Of a stretch of 64,000 nt of DNA, positions 43,722-51,190 are shown piece after piece. The stretch lies in NCBI RefSeq assembly GCF_030063135.1, contig NZ_JASISO010000002.1, positions 248,001-312,000 on the forward strand, given 5' to 3'. How positions within the stretch are numbered: position 1 is the stretch's first letter; each line of letters opens with the position of its first letter. The notes beneath the pieces were generated by a model. The model saw only the letters and a program-made list of their open reading frames with translations, searched no databases and was not told the origin of the DNA. Origin of the DNA: Streptomyces sp. G-G2 (lineage in GTDB: Bacteria > Actinomycetota > Actinomycetes > Streptomycetales > Streptomycetaceae). The position numbers and the translations under genes were made by a program.

Positions 43722-45776
43722 ATGGACCTGGCCCGGCTCGCCGCCCACCACGGGGTCGCCACCTCCTACCGCCCCTCCGCGGACGTGACCGTCCAGGTGC
43801 CGGAGGCGACCGTGGTGGCCGTGCTGGGGCTGCTGGGGGTCGACGCCGCCACCCCCGGGGCCGTGCGGGCCCAGCTCGCGCTCGCCGAACAGGCGGCGGC
43901 CGCCCGGCTGCTGCCGCCCACCCTGGTCCACTGGGACGGCTCGCCGCCCCCCGCGGCCCTGACCGCCCTGCCACCGGGCACCCGGATCCGGCTCCTGCCG
44001 GAGGACGGGTACCCGGCCGAGTGGGAGACCGGCCCGGCGGGACCGCTGCCGGGGACCGGGCTGCCGCTCGGCGTGCACCGGATCACCGTGACCCGCCCCG
44101 ACGGCCGGACCGGCGCGGCCACCCTGATCGCGGCCCCGGACCGGGCCCCGGCCGCCCCGGAGCGTACGCACGGTCTGCTGGTGCAGCTCTACTCCCTGCT
44201 GTCCGAGTCCTCCTGGGGCATGGGCGACCTGGGCGACCTGGCCCGCCTCGCGCGCTGGGCCGGGCGCACCCACGGCGCCGGATTCATCCAGGTCAACCCC
44301 TTGCACGCGGCCGTGCCCGGCACCCCGACCGACCCCTCCCCCTACCGGCCGTCCTCGCGCCGCTTCCCGGACCCGGTGCACCTGCGGATCGAGGACCTCC
44401 CCGAGTACGCCGCCTGCCCCGACCGGGACGCCCTCGACGCGCTCGCCGAGCGGGGCGCGGAGCTGCGCCGGCAGGTGCTGGAGAAGGACGCGCTGATCGA
44501 CCGGGACGCGGTGTGGGCCCTGAAGCGGGCCGCCTTGGAGCTGCTGTACGCCGTCCCGCGCGATCCGTCCCGCGAGGCCGCCTTCGCGGAGTTCCGCACC
44601 GCCGCCGGGCCCGCGCTGGCGCGGCACACGGCCTGGACGGCGCTGGCGGACCGGTACGGGGCCGACCGTACGGCCTGGCCCGAGGACCCCGCCGCGGAGC
44701 CCGGGGACCCCGGCTTCCACTGCTGGCTCGCCTGGCTGACCGACGCTCAGCTCGCCGACGTCCAGCGCGCGGCCCGGGAGGCGGGCATGGCGGTGGGCGT
44801 GGTCCACGACCTGGCCGTCGGAGTGCACCCCGACGGCGCCGACGTGTGGGCCGCGCCCGGGACGTACGCCTGCGGCGCCTCCGTCGGCGCCCCGCCCGAC
44901 GCCTTCAACGCCCGCGGCCAGGACTGGGGTCTGCCCCCGTGGCGCCCGGACCGGCTCGCGGAATCCGGCTACGCGCCCCTGCGGGACCTGCTGCGCTCGG
45001 TGTTCCGCTATGCCGGGGCGCTGCGGATCGACCACGTCATGGGCCTGTTCCGGCTCTGGTGGATCCCGGAGGGCACCCCGGCCGCCGGGGGCACGTACGT
45101 CTCGTACGACGGCGAGGCGATGCTCGCGCTCCTGGTCCTGGAGGCTCACCGGGCCGGGGCGCCGGTCATCGGTGAGGACCTCGGCACCGTCGAGCCCGGG
45201 GTGCGCGAGGCGCTCGCCCGGCGCGGGGTGCTCGGTACCTCCGTGCTGTGGTTCGAGCGGGACTGGGCGGGCGACGGGGAGCCGTTGGCCCCGGCGGACT
45301 GGCGCGCCGACTGCCTGGCCACCGCGACCACCCACGATCTGCCGCCCAGCGCCGCCAAACTGGCGGGCGCCCATGTGGAACTGCGGGACCGGCTGGGGCT
45401 ACTGACCCGTCCGGCGGAGCTGGAGCGTGCCGAGGACGAGGCCGACACCCGGGAGTGGCTGGCGTTACTGGAGCGCCTCGGCCTGGACACCAAGGGCGAG
45501 GAGGCCGCCGTGCGGGCCCTGTACGCGTTCCTGTCGCGCACCCCGGCCCGGCTGGTCGGCGTATGGCTGCCGGACGCGGTGGGCGACCGGCGACCGCAGA
45601 ACCTGCCGGGAACCTGGGACCAGTACCCCAATTGGCGGCTGCCGCTCGCCGACGCGTCCGGCCGGCCGCTGACCCTGGAGCGGCTGACCGCGTCCGCGCG
45701 GGCGAACGCCCTGCTGGAGGCGGTGCGGGAGGGCGCGGGACCCCGTACGGCACCCCCGGGCGCGCGCGCTGTTTAG
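43722..45776 (+). CDS. malQ: 4-alpha-glucanotransferase (amylomaltase)
   Basis: 684 residues from ATG 43722 (GAGGGA upstream). GH77 signatures: YSLLSESSWGMGDLGDLARLARWAG near 157, IQVNPLHAA, DPSPYRPSSRRFPDP, the nucleophile region LRIDHVMGLFRLWWIPEG with its Asp near 430, APVIGEDLGTVEPGVREAL with the acid/base Glu, and TTHDLPP near 530. It transfers alpha-1,4-glucan chains in maltodextrin and glycogen metabolism. The first 140 residues form the N-terminal domain usual in actinobacterial enzymes. It is preceded by a 44-residue repeat peptide and followed closely by a small membrane protein. Confidence 0.94.
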   Translation: MDLARLAAHHGVATSYRPSADVTVQVPEATVVAVLGLLGVDAATPGAVRAQLALAEQAAAARLLPPTLVHWDGSPPPAALTALPPGTRIRLLPEDGYPAEWETGPAGPLPGTGLPLGVHRITVTRPDGRTGAATLIAAPDRAPAAPERTHGLLVQLYSLLSESSWGMGDLGDLARLARWAGRTHGAGFIQVNPLHAAVPGTPTDPSPYRPSSRRFPDPVHLRIEDLPEYAACPDRDALDALAERGAELRRQVLEKDALIDRDAVWALKRAALELLYAVPRDPSREAAFAEFRTAAGPALARHTAWTALADRYGADRTAWPEDPAAEPGDPGFHCWLAWLTDAQLADVQRAAREAGMAVGVVHDLAVGVHPDGADVWAAPGTYACGASVGAPPDAFNARGQDWGLPPWRPDRLAESGYAPLRDLLRSVFRYAGALRIDHVMGLFRLWWIPEGTPAAGGTYVSYDGEAMLALLVLEAHRAGAPVIGEDLGTVEPGVREALARRGVLGTSVLWFERDWAGDGEPLAPADWRADCLATATTHDLPPSAAKLAGAHVELRDRLGLLTRPAELERAEDEADTREWLALLERLGLDTKGEEAAVRALYAFLSRTPARLVGVWLPDAVGDRRPQNLPGTWDQYPNWRLPLADASGRPLTLERLTASARANALLEAVREGAGPRTAPPGARAV

Positions 45777-45796
45777 GTGTTCGCTACGTTTGCACC

Positions 45797-46039
45797 GTGG
45801 ACAAGAAGAACGCTCTGCGCGCCGGCGCCGTCTCGGCCGGAACGACGCTGATGATGCTGCTGATGACGTCTCCCGCCCTCGCGGTGGCCCGCGACGACGG
45901 CGACGACCCGGGCAAGGGCCTGAGCATTGCCGAGACGCTCGGTCTGTTCGTGGCCGCGCCGATCGTGCTGTTCCTGGTCATCGCCGGTCTGGTGATGGTC
46001 GGCGACAAGTCGCGCAAGCCGCAGGAACGGCAGGGCTGA
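45797..46039 (+). CDS. Small membrane protein
   Basis: 80 residues from GTG 45797. Signal or first helix at 8-29 (AGAVSAGTTLMMLLMTSPALAV), an acidic loop (RDDGDDPGKG), and a second helix at about 46-68 (LGLFVAAPIVLFLVIAGLVMV) before a basic tail DKSRKPQERQ. There is no ribosome site, and TACGTT lies 7 nt before the GTG, so the message could be leaderless. No family recognised; the layout is common to Streptomyces proteins with a signal and a single anchor. Confidence 0.75.
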   Translation: MDKKNALRAGAVSAGTTLMMLLMTSPALAVARDDGDDPGKGLSIAETLGLFVAAPIVLFLVIAGLVMVGDKSRKPQERQG

Positions 46040-46068
46040 CCCCGTGGGGTCGGACCCCTCGTGACATC

Positions 46069-46149
46069 CGGGCGCCGGAGGTGCCGCGGCCCCGATGCGT
46101 GACGCGTGATGCGTGACGTATCGGTCGTCCTGCGGACCTCCGGCGCCCG
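46069..46149. terminator. Long-range 14-bp inverted repeat between convergent genes
   Basis: CGGGCGCCGGAGGT (46069-46082) is matched exactly by ACCTCCGGCGCCCG (46136-46149). The 53-bp loop contains two GATGCGTGAC copies (46094-46103 and 46108-46117). It lies between the small membrane protein and the MarR gene, as a two-way terminator would. Confidence 0.5.
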
Positions 46150-46232
46150 TCTGCCGTTCTCCCCCCGGGCCGCCGCCTCCCCGGGCCGCCGCCTGGGCCG
46201 AGGCCGCCGCTTCCGTGGGGACCGCCGTCTCG

Positions 46233-46721
46233 TCAGAGACCGCCGAGGAGCTTGCGCAGCAGCCCGGTGAGGACGGCGACCTCCTCGTCCTCCAGCCCGG
46301 TCAGCGCCGCGCGCTGTACGTCGAGTCCCGCGGCCACCGCCTCGTCGATGAGGGCGAGCCCGCGCTCGGTGATCGTCACCTGGAGCCCCCGCCGGTCGTG
46401 CGGATCGGGCCTGCGCGCGAGCAGCCCCGCCTTCTCCAGCTTGTCCAGCCGCCCGGTCATGCCGCCCGTGGTGAGCATGAGCGTGGCCGAGAGCTGGCGG
46501 GGCGAGAGGGTGTAGGGCTCGCCGGAGCGGCGCAGGGTGGCGACGACGTCGAACTCCCCGCGGGAGATGCCGTAGCGGGCGTAGGCGCGGTCCATGGCGT
46601 CGCCCATGGCCCGGCTGATCCGGTAGATCCGTCCGAAGACGGCCATGGGCGCCACGTCCAGTTCCGGACGGACCACGTTCCACTGTGCGGTGATCGCGTC
46701 GACCGCGTCCTTCTCGCTCAT
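46233..46721 (-). CDS. MarR-family transcriptional regulator
   Basis: 162 residues from ATG 46721. A winged helix-turn-helix of MarR type: GISRGEFDVVATLRRSGEPYTLSPRQLSATLMLTTGGMTGRLDKLEKAGLLARRPDPHDRRGLQVTITERG, with the wing Asp-x-Arg (PHDRR). It is divergent from an MFS exporter, and a perfect dyad lies in the 104-bp gap. The standard expectation is that the regulator represses the exporter and itself until a small ligand binds. Confidence 0.92.
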   Translation of the reverse strand: MSEKDAVDAITAQWNVVRPELDVAPMAVFGRIYRISRAMGDAMDRAYARYGISRGEFDVVATLRRSGEPYTLSPRQLSATLMLTTGGMTGRLDKLEKAGLLARRPDPHDRRGLQVTITERGLALIDEAVAAGLDVQRAALTGLEDEEVAVLTGLLRKLLGGL

Positions 46722-46764
46722 GTGCGAAGTATCCGATTCCAGTTGGTTGACCGCAAGAAAGTTG

Positions 46765-46797
46765 CTTGACGGAAAGTAGCTTAGGGGTAAGCTACTT
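46765..46797 (+). promoter_or_regulatory. MFS promoter with MarR operator
   Basis: TTGACG (46765-46770), 17 bp, TAAGCT (46788-46793) form the MFS promoter. Between and over them lies a perfect dyad: AAGTAGCTTA (46774-46783), GGGG, TAAGCTACTT (46788-46797). Binding there would block both the plus-strand promoter and the divergent one. Confidence 0.7.
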
Positions 46798-46825
46798 CCT
46801 AACAACCTACTTCGGGGGAGCGGAC

Positions 46826-48148
46826 ATGGCGGCGCAGCGGCAACGGGTGGCAGGGGAGCGGGCGTTGCTCGTGGCCGCCGGAATCAGTTCGGTCGGGATC
46901 GGCATGTACGTCCCCTTCACGCTGGTCTTCTTCCACCACGTCACAGGCCTCTCCTTCGCCGTCGTCGGCGTGGTGCTGACCGTCACCGGCCTCGCCGGCC
47001 TGGCCCTGATGCCGTTGGCGGGCGTGGCGGTGGACCGGTTCGGCGCCAAGCCGGTCGTCCTCGTCCTCTACGCGGTCCGCACGCTGGGCTTCGTCCTCTA
47101 CCCCCTCGCGGGCTCGCTGCCCGCCTTCGCCGCCGTCGCCCTGGTCACCGCGCTCGCCGACCGCTCCTTCGCCGTCGTCCAGCAGTCCCTGATCGGCGAG
47201 GTGGCGCGCGGCGGGGCCCGGGACCGGCTCCAGGCCTCGCTGCGGGCCCTGCAGAACGCCGGGATGGGTGCCGGAGCCATGCTGGTGTCCGGGGTGCTGG
47301 CCCTGTGGGGACCGGGCGGCTTCAGCTACACCGCCTGGGCCAACGCTCTGGCCTTCGCCCTGGCCGGACTGCTGGTCACCCGGGTCCGCCCGGTGCGCGA
47401 CGCCGGAGCCGTCGCCGCTCCGGCCTTCCGCGCCGCCGCCCCGGACACCAGCGCCCGCCGCCCGGCCGCCGGGTACCGGATGGTGCTGCGCGACCGCGCC
47501 TTCCTCGGCCTGACCGCCGCCAACTTCCTGACCGCCCTCGGCTATTCGGCCCTCTCGGTCCTCTTCCCGCTGTACATCGCCACCTGGCTGCACGGCCCGG
47601 ACTCGCTCACCGGAGCCGCCTTCACCCTCAATACCGCGCTGTGCGCCGGGGTGGGCGTGCTGATCGCGGGCCGGGTCCGCCGCTCCGGCGCCCGCCGGAC
47701 CCGCTCGGCCGCCCTCGGCGCGCTGCTGTTCGCGGCCGCCTTCGCGGGCCAGATCGTGCTCGGGACCGTACGCCCCGGCTCGACCGGTCTGCTGGTCGCG
47801 CTCCTGGCGATCGTGGTCGTCTACACCGTCGGCGAGCTGGTCCACAGTCCCTCCGGCGGGGCCCTGTCGGTCTCCGCGGCCCCCGAGGCGGTGCGGGGCC
47901 GCTACCTCGCCACCTACCAGCTGTCCTACTCGCTCGCGAGCGCCCTGGCGCCGTCCCTCTTCACCACCCTGCTGGCCGTCGACGGCCGACTGCCCTGGGC
48001 CGTCCTCGCCGTCGCCGCACTCGGCGCCGCCGGGGCGCTGGTCCGGCTGGAGCGGCACCTGCCCGCCGAGGCCGTGTACGCCGACCCGCCCGCCGCCCCG
48101 GCGCCCGCCGCCGCTCCCGCCCCGGTGGCCGCGCCCGTCGCCGCCTGA
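46826..48148 (+). CDS. MFS transporter
   Basis: 440 residues from ATG 46826 (GGGGGAG upstream). Twelve membrane helices; the loop between helices 2 and 3 has MPLAGVAVDRFGAKPVVLVLY, the MFS motif A variant (G-x-x-x-D-R-F-G-x-K/R). Helix ends include GAGAMLVSGVLALWG and FGLTAANFLTAL-type stretches. The last 30 residues are Ala/Pro repeats. It is probably an exporter of an inducing compound, controlled by the divergent MarR protein. Confidence 0.92.
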   Translation: MAAQRQRVAGERALLVAAGISSVGIGMYVPFTLVFFHHVTGLSFAVVGVVLTVTGLAGLALMPLAGVAVDRFGAKPVVLVLYAVRTLGFVLYPLAGSLPAFAAVALVTALADRSFAVVQQSLIGEVARGGARDRLQASLRALQNAGMGAGAMLVSGVLALWGPGGFSYTAWANALAFALAGLLVTRVRPVRDAGAVAAPAFRAAAPDTSARRPAAGYRMVLRDRAFLGLTAANFLTALGYSALSVLFPLYIATWLHGPDSLTGAAFTLNTALCAGVGVLIAGRVRRSGARRTRSAALGALLFAAAFAGQIVLGTVRPGSTGLLVALLAIVVVYTVGELVHSPSGGALSVSAAPEAVRGRYLATYQLSYSLASALAPSLFTTLLAVDGRLPWAVLAVAALGAAGALVRLERHLPAEAVYADPPAAPAPAAAPAPVAAPVAA

Positions 48149-48216
48149 CCGCCGTTCGTCGCCCGTCGCCGCCCGACCGCTGCTCGCCGCCCGCCGCCCG
48201 CATGAGGAGTCCTGCC

Positions 48217-49197
48217 GTGAAGCGCCTCGCCACCGTCGCCCTGACCGCCCTCGCCCCGATCTCCTGGGGCTCCACCTACATCGTCGCCACCGAACTGCTG
48301 CCGCCCGACCGGCCCCTGTTCACCGGGGTCATGCGGGCCCTTCCCGCCGGGCTGCTGCTCATCGCCGTCGCCCGGGTCCTGCCCAAGGGCGCGTGGTGGT
48401 GGAAGTCCGCCGTCCTGGGCGCGCTGAACATCGGCGCCTTCTTCCCGCTGCTCTTCCTCGCCGCCTACCGGCTGCCCGGCGGGGTCGCCGCCGTCCTCGG
48501 CTCCCTCGGCCCGATGGTGGTCATCGGGCTCGCCGCCCTGCTGCTGGGGGAGCGGGCCGGTACCAAGGCGCTGCTCGCCGCGATCGCCGGGGCCTTCGGG
48601 GTCGGCATGGTGGTGCTCAAGGCCGGAGCCGCGCTCGACCTGGTCGGCGTACTCGCCGGAGTCGCGTCCTGCGTCTCGATGGCGGCCGGAACCGTCATGA
48701 CCAAGCGCTGGGGGCGCCCGGAGGGGGTCGGTCCGCTGGCCCTGACGGGCTGGCAGCTCACCGCGGGCGGCCTGCTGATCCTCCCCGTGGCCGCCCTGGC
48801 CGAAGGCGCCCCGCCCGCCCTCGACGGCAAGGCCTTCCTCGGCTACGGCTACATGATGCTGGTCAACACGGGCGCCGCGTACTGGCTCTGGTTCCGCGGG
48901 ATCGGCGGGCTGACCGCCACCTCCGTGACCCTGCTCGGCCCGCTCTCCCCGCTCACCGCCGCCGTCATCGGCTGGGCCGCGCTCGGCCAGGGGCTCTCGC
49001 CGGTCCAGGTGACCGGGATGGCGATCGCCTTCGCGGCGACGGTGGTGGGCCAGCTCCCGGGCCGGGGCGGGATTGCCGTGCGGACCCGGGAGCTGCGGAC
49101 CCGGGAGCTGCGGGCCTCGCGCGAACTGTTCGTCATTACTGAACAGATTGATCGAAACATTTCGATAGACCTGGGCAATGAGGGGGTGCGACGGTAG
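48217..49197 (+). CDS. EamA/DMT-family transporter
   Basis: 326 residues from GTG 48217, with GAGGAG 7 nt upstream; the ATG at 48202 would place the ribosome site inside the gene. Ten helices in two EamA repeats (ALAPISWGSTYIVATELLPP, LLLGERAGTKALLAAIAGAFGVGMVVLK, LLGPLSPLTAAVIGWAALGQGL). The tail RTRELRTRELRASREL contains a perfect 15-bp DNA repeat (49081-49110) and then runs through AT-richer sequence holding two dyads, so the last 25 residues may be a by-product of the next gene's control region. It follows the MFS gene by 68 bp. Confidence 0.87.
   Translation: MKRLATVALTALAPISWGSTYIVATELLPPDRPLFTGVMRALPAGLLLIAVARVLPKGAWWWKSAVLGALNIGAFFPLLFLAAYRLPGGVAAVLGSLGPMVVIGLAALLLGERAGTKALLAAIAGAFGVGMVVLKAGAALDLVGVLAGVASCVSMAAGTVMTKRWGRPEGVGPLALTGWQLTAGGLLILPVAALAEGAPPALDGKAFLGYGYMMLVNTGAAYWLWFRGIGGLTATSVTLLGPLSPLTAAVIGWAALGQGLSPVQVTGMAIAFAATVVGQLPGRGGIAVRTRELRTRELRASRELFVITEQIDRNISIDLGNEGVRR
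49126..49166 (+). promoter_or_regulatory. Two dyads upstream of the second EamA gene
   Basis: CTGTTC-n9-GAACAG (49126-49146) and ATCGAAA-CA-TTTCGAT (49151-49166), 84-124 bp before the GTG at 49249. The zone is clearly less GC-rich than its surroundings although it lies inside the 3' end of the preceding gene. The second dyad is a plausible LysR- or TetR-type operator. Confidence 0.5.
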
Positions 49198-49248
49198 CGG
49201 CACGACACACCGGAGCACCGGGACTCACACCGCAGGAGGAGACACACA

Positions 49249-50172
49249 GTGGCCGTCAGGGACCGCGTCCGTACCGTTTCACAGGCACAGCCCAGCAGCG
49301 CGAAGAAGGGCGCCGCCGGGCTCGGCGTCCTCCTCGCCCTGATCGCCACGGTCGTCTGGTCCGGCAGCTTCGTCGCCACCCGGGACATGGCGCAGACCGT
49401 CCCGCCCGTCCAGGCCGTCTTCTGGCGCTGGATCATCGCGATCCTCGCCGTCGCCCCCTTCGCCGCCCGCCAGGCCTGGCGGCAACGGGCCCTGATCCGC
49501 CGCCACCTCGGCTACATCTCGCTCGCCTCGCTGCTCGGCATCGCCCTGTACAACACGCTGGTCCACCAGGCGGGCCTCACCACCCCGGCGAGCACCATGG
49601 GCATGATCATGGCCGCCTCCCCGGTCATCATGGCCGTCTACTCCCGCCTCGGCGGCGAGAAGCTCGGCGCGCGCCGCACCGGCGGCCTGCTCCTCGCCGC
49701 CTTCGGCGTCCTGCTCCTCGTCGGCGACGGCTCGCTCGGCTTCGACTTCACCGCCGGTGACCTGTGGATGTTCGCCGCCGCCCTGTCCTTCGCCTCGTAC
49801 AGCGCGCTGCTGCGCCGCAAGCCCGCCGAGATCAGCGGCCCCGCCTTCCTGCTGAGCACCTTCGTCCTCGGGGCCCTGATGCTCGCCCCGGTCTACGCGG
49901 TCTCGCTCTCCGCCCAGGGCGGCTTCGAAGCGGCTCCCCGCACCATCGGCCCGCTGCTCTACGTCGGAGTCTTCTCCTCCGCCGTCGCCTTCTTCTCCTG
50001 GAACAAGGCCGTCTCGATGATCGGCGCGGCCCGGGCGGGCATCGTCTACTACCTCCAGCCGGTCTTCGTCGCGATCCTCGGCTTCCTGCTCATCGGTGAG
50101 CGGACCAGCCTGACCGAGCTGCTGTGCATGGGCCTGATCCTGGGCGGTGTGACCCTGGGTGCCCGCCGGTAG
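49249..50172 (+). CDS. EamA/DMT-family transporter
   Basis: 307 residues from GTG 49249, with AGGAGGAG 7 nt upstream. Two EamA repeats, ten helices: LLALIATVVWSGSFVATRDM, AVFWRWIIAILAVAPFAA, GLTTPASTMGMIMAASPVIMAVYSRL, and FFSWNKAVSMIGAARAGIVYYLQPVFVAILGFLLIGE, the last stretch being the typical second-repeat signature. A small-metabolite exporter. The LysR gene begins 10 bp downstream on the same strand, and two dyads lie upstream, so the regulator may control this gene. Confidence 0.9.
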   Translation: MAVRDRVRTVSQAQPSSAKKGAAGLGVLLALIATVVWSGSFVATRDMAQTVPPVQAVFWRWIIAILAVAPFAARQAWRQRALIRRHLGYISLASLLGIALYNTLVHQAGLTTPASTMGMIMAASPVIMAVYSRLGGEKLGARRTGGLLLAAFGVLLLVGDGSLGFDFTAGDLWMFAAALSFASYSALLRRKPAEISGPAFLLSTFVLGALMLAPVYAVSLSAQGGFEAAPRTIGPLLYVGVFSSAVAFFSWNKAVSMIGAARAGIVYYLQPVFVAILGFLLIGERTSLTELLCMGLILGGVTLGARR

Positions 50173-50182
50173 GTTCGGTCCC

Positions 50183-51079
50183 ATGCACGACTGGGACATC
50201 AAGAAGCTGCGGATCCTGCGGACCCTCGCGGAGCGGGGGACCGTGACCGCGACGGCCGAGGCTCTGACCATGACGCCGTCGGCCGTTTCGCAGCAGCTGA
50301 CCAACCTCGCCAAACAGCTCGGGGTGGTGCTGCTGGAGGCGCAGGGGCGGCGGGTCCGGCTCACCGACGCCGCGCACCTGGTCCTGCGGCACACCGAGGC
50401 CGTCTTCGCCCAGCTGGAACGGGCCGACGCCGAACTCGCGGGCTACCTGGCCGGGGAGGCGGGCGAGGTCCGGGTCGGGGCCTTCTCCACCGCCGTCCCG
50501 GCCCTGGTGGTCCCGGCCGTCGCCGCACTGCGCACCAGCCACCCGGGGATCGATGTCCGGGTACGGGAGGCGGAGGCCGCCGAGGCGTACGAGCTGCTCT
50601 CGGCCGGATCGGTGGACCTGGCCCTGTCCCTGGCCGCCCACGCGCCGACCGCCCGGGACCCCCGCTTCACCCGGATCCCGCTCTTCGCGGACCCCCTGGA
50701 CGTGGCCCTCCCGGGGGACCACCCGCTGGCCGCCGCGCCGGGGCTGCGGCTCGCGGACCTCTCCGGGGAACGCTGGATCTTCGGCGGCAGCGGGCCCTGG
50801 TCGGAGATCACCCGTACCGCCTGCGAGGCGGCGGGCTTCGTACCGGAACAGGCCCACTCCGCCGCCGGGTGGACGGCGATCCTCGCCATGGTCGAGGCGG
50901 GCATGGGGGTGGCGCTTGTCCCGCGCATGGCGGTGACCCGGCTGTCCTACGAGGTCGCGGTGCGGGTGCTGGAGGCCGACCGGCCCGCGCGGCACGTGAT
51001 CGCCGCGCTGCGGCGGGGGGCCGAGGCGGGGCCCGCCGTGGCCCGCGTACTGGCGGCCCTGCGGCATGCCGCGCCGTAA
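50183..51079 (+). CDS. LysR-family transcriptional regulator
   Basis: 298 residues from ATG 50183. The helix-turn-helix occupies 1-62 (LRILRTLAERGTVTATAEALTMTPSAVSQQLTNLAKQLGVVLLEAQGRRVRLTDAA), followed by a LysR substrate domain (about 90-295; EVRVGAFSTAVPALVVPAVAALRTSHPGIDV). Unusually for LysR, it lies downstream of its presumed target on the same strand rather than divergent. It has only a weak ribosome site, so it may depend on translation of the exporter gene. Confidence 0.92.
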   Translation: MHDWDIKKLRILRTLAERGTVTATAEALTMTPSAVSQQLTNLAKQLGVVLLEAQGRRVRLTDAAHLVLRHTEAVFAQLERADAELAGYLAGEAGEVRVGAFSTAVPALVVPAVAALRTSHPGIDVRVREAEAAEAYELLSAGSVDLALSLAAHAPTARDPRFTRIPLFADPLDVALPGDHPLAAAPGLRLADLSGERWIFGGSGPWSEITRTACEAAGFVPEQAHSAAGWTAILAMVEAGMGVALVPRMAVTRLSYEVAVRVLEADRPARHVIAALRRGAEAGPAVARVLAALRHAAP

Positions 51080-51134
51080 CCGGGGCTCCGCGCCGGGATC
51101 GGGGCTCCGCCCCCGATCCCGGTCCTCACACACG

Positions 51135-51181
51135 CAGGACGGGCCGGGTCCGCCGCGTCGCGGCAGACCCGGCCCGTCCTG
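51135..51181. terminator. Strong hairpin between LysR and pepN
   Basis: A perfect 16-bp stem (51135-51150 with 51166-51181) and a 15-nt loop lie between convergent genes ending at 51079 and 51191. It would stop transcripts from both sides. Confidence 0.8.
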
Positions 51182-51190
51182 GAGCCGGGG

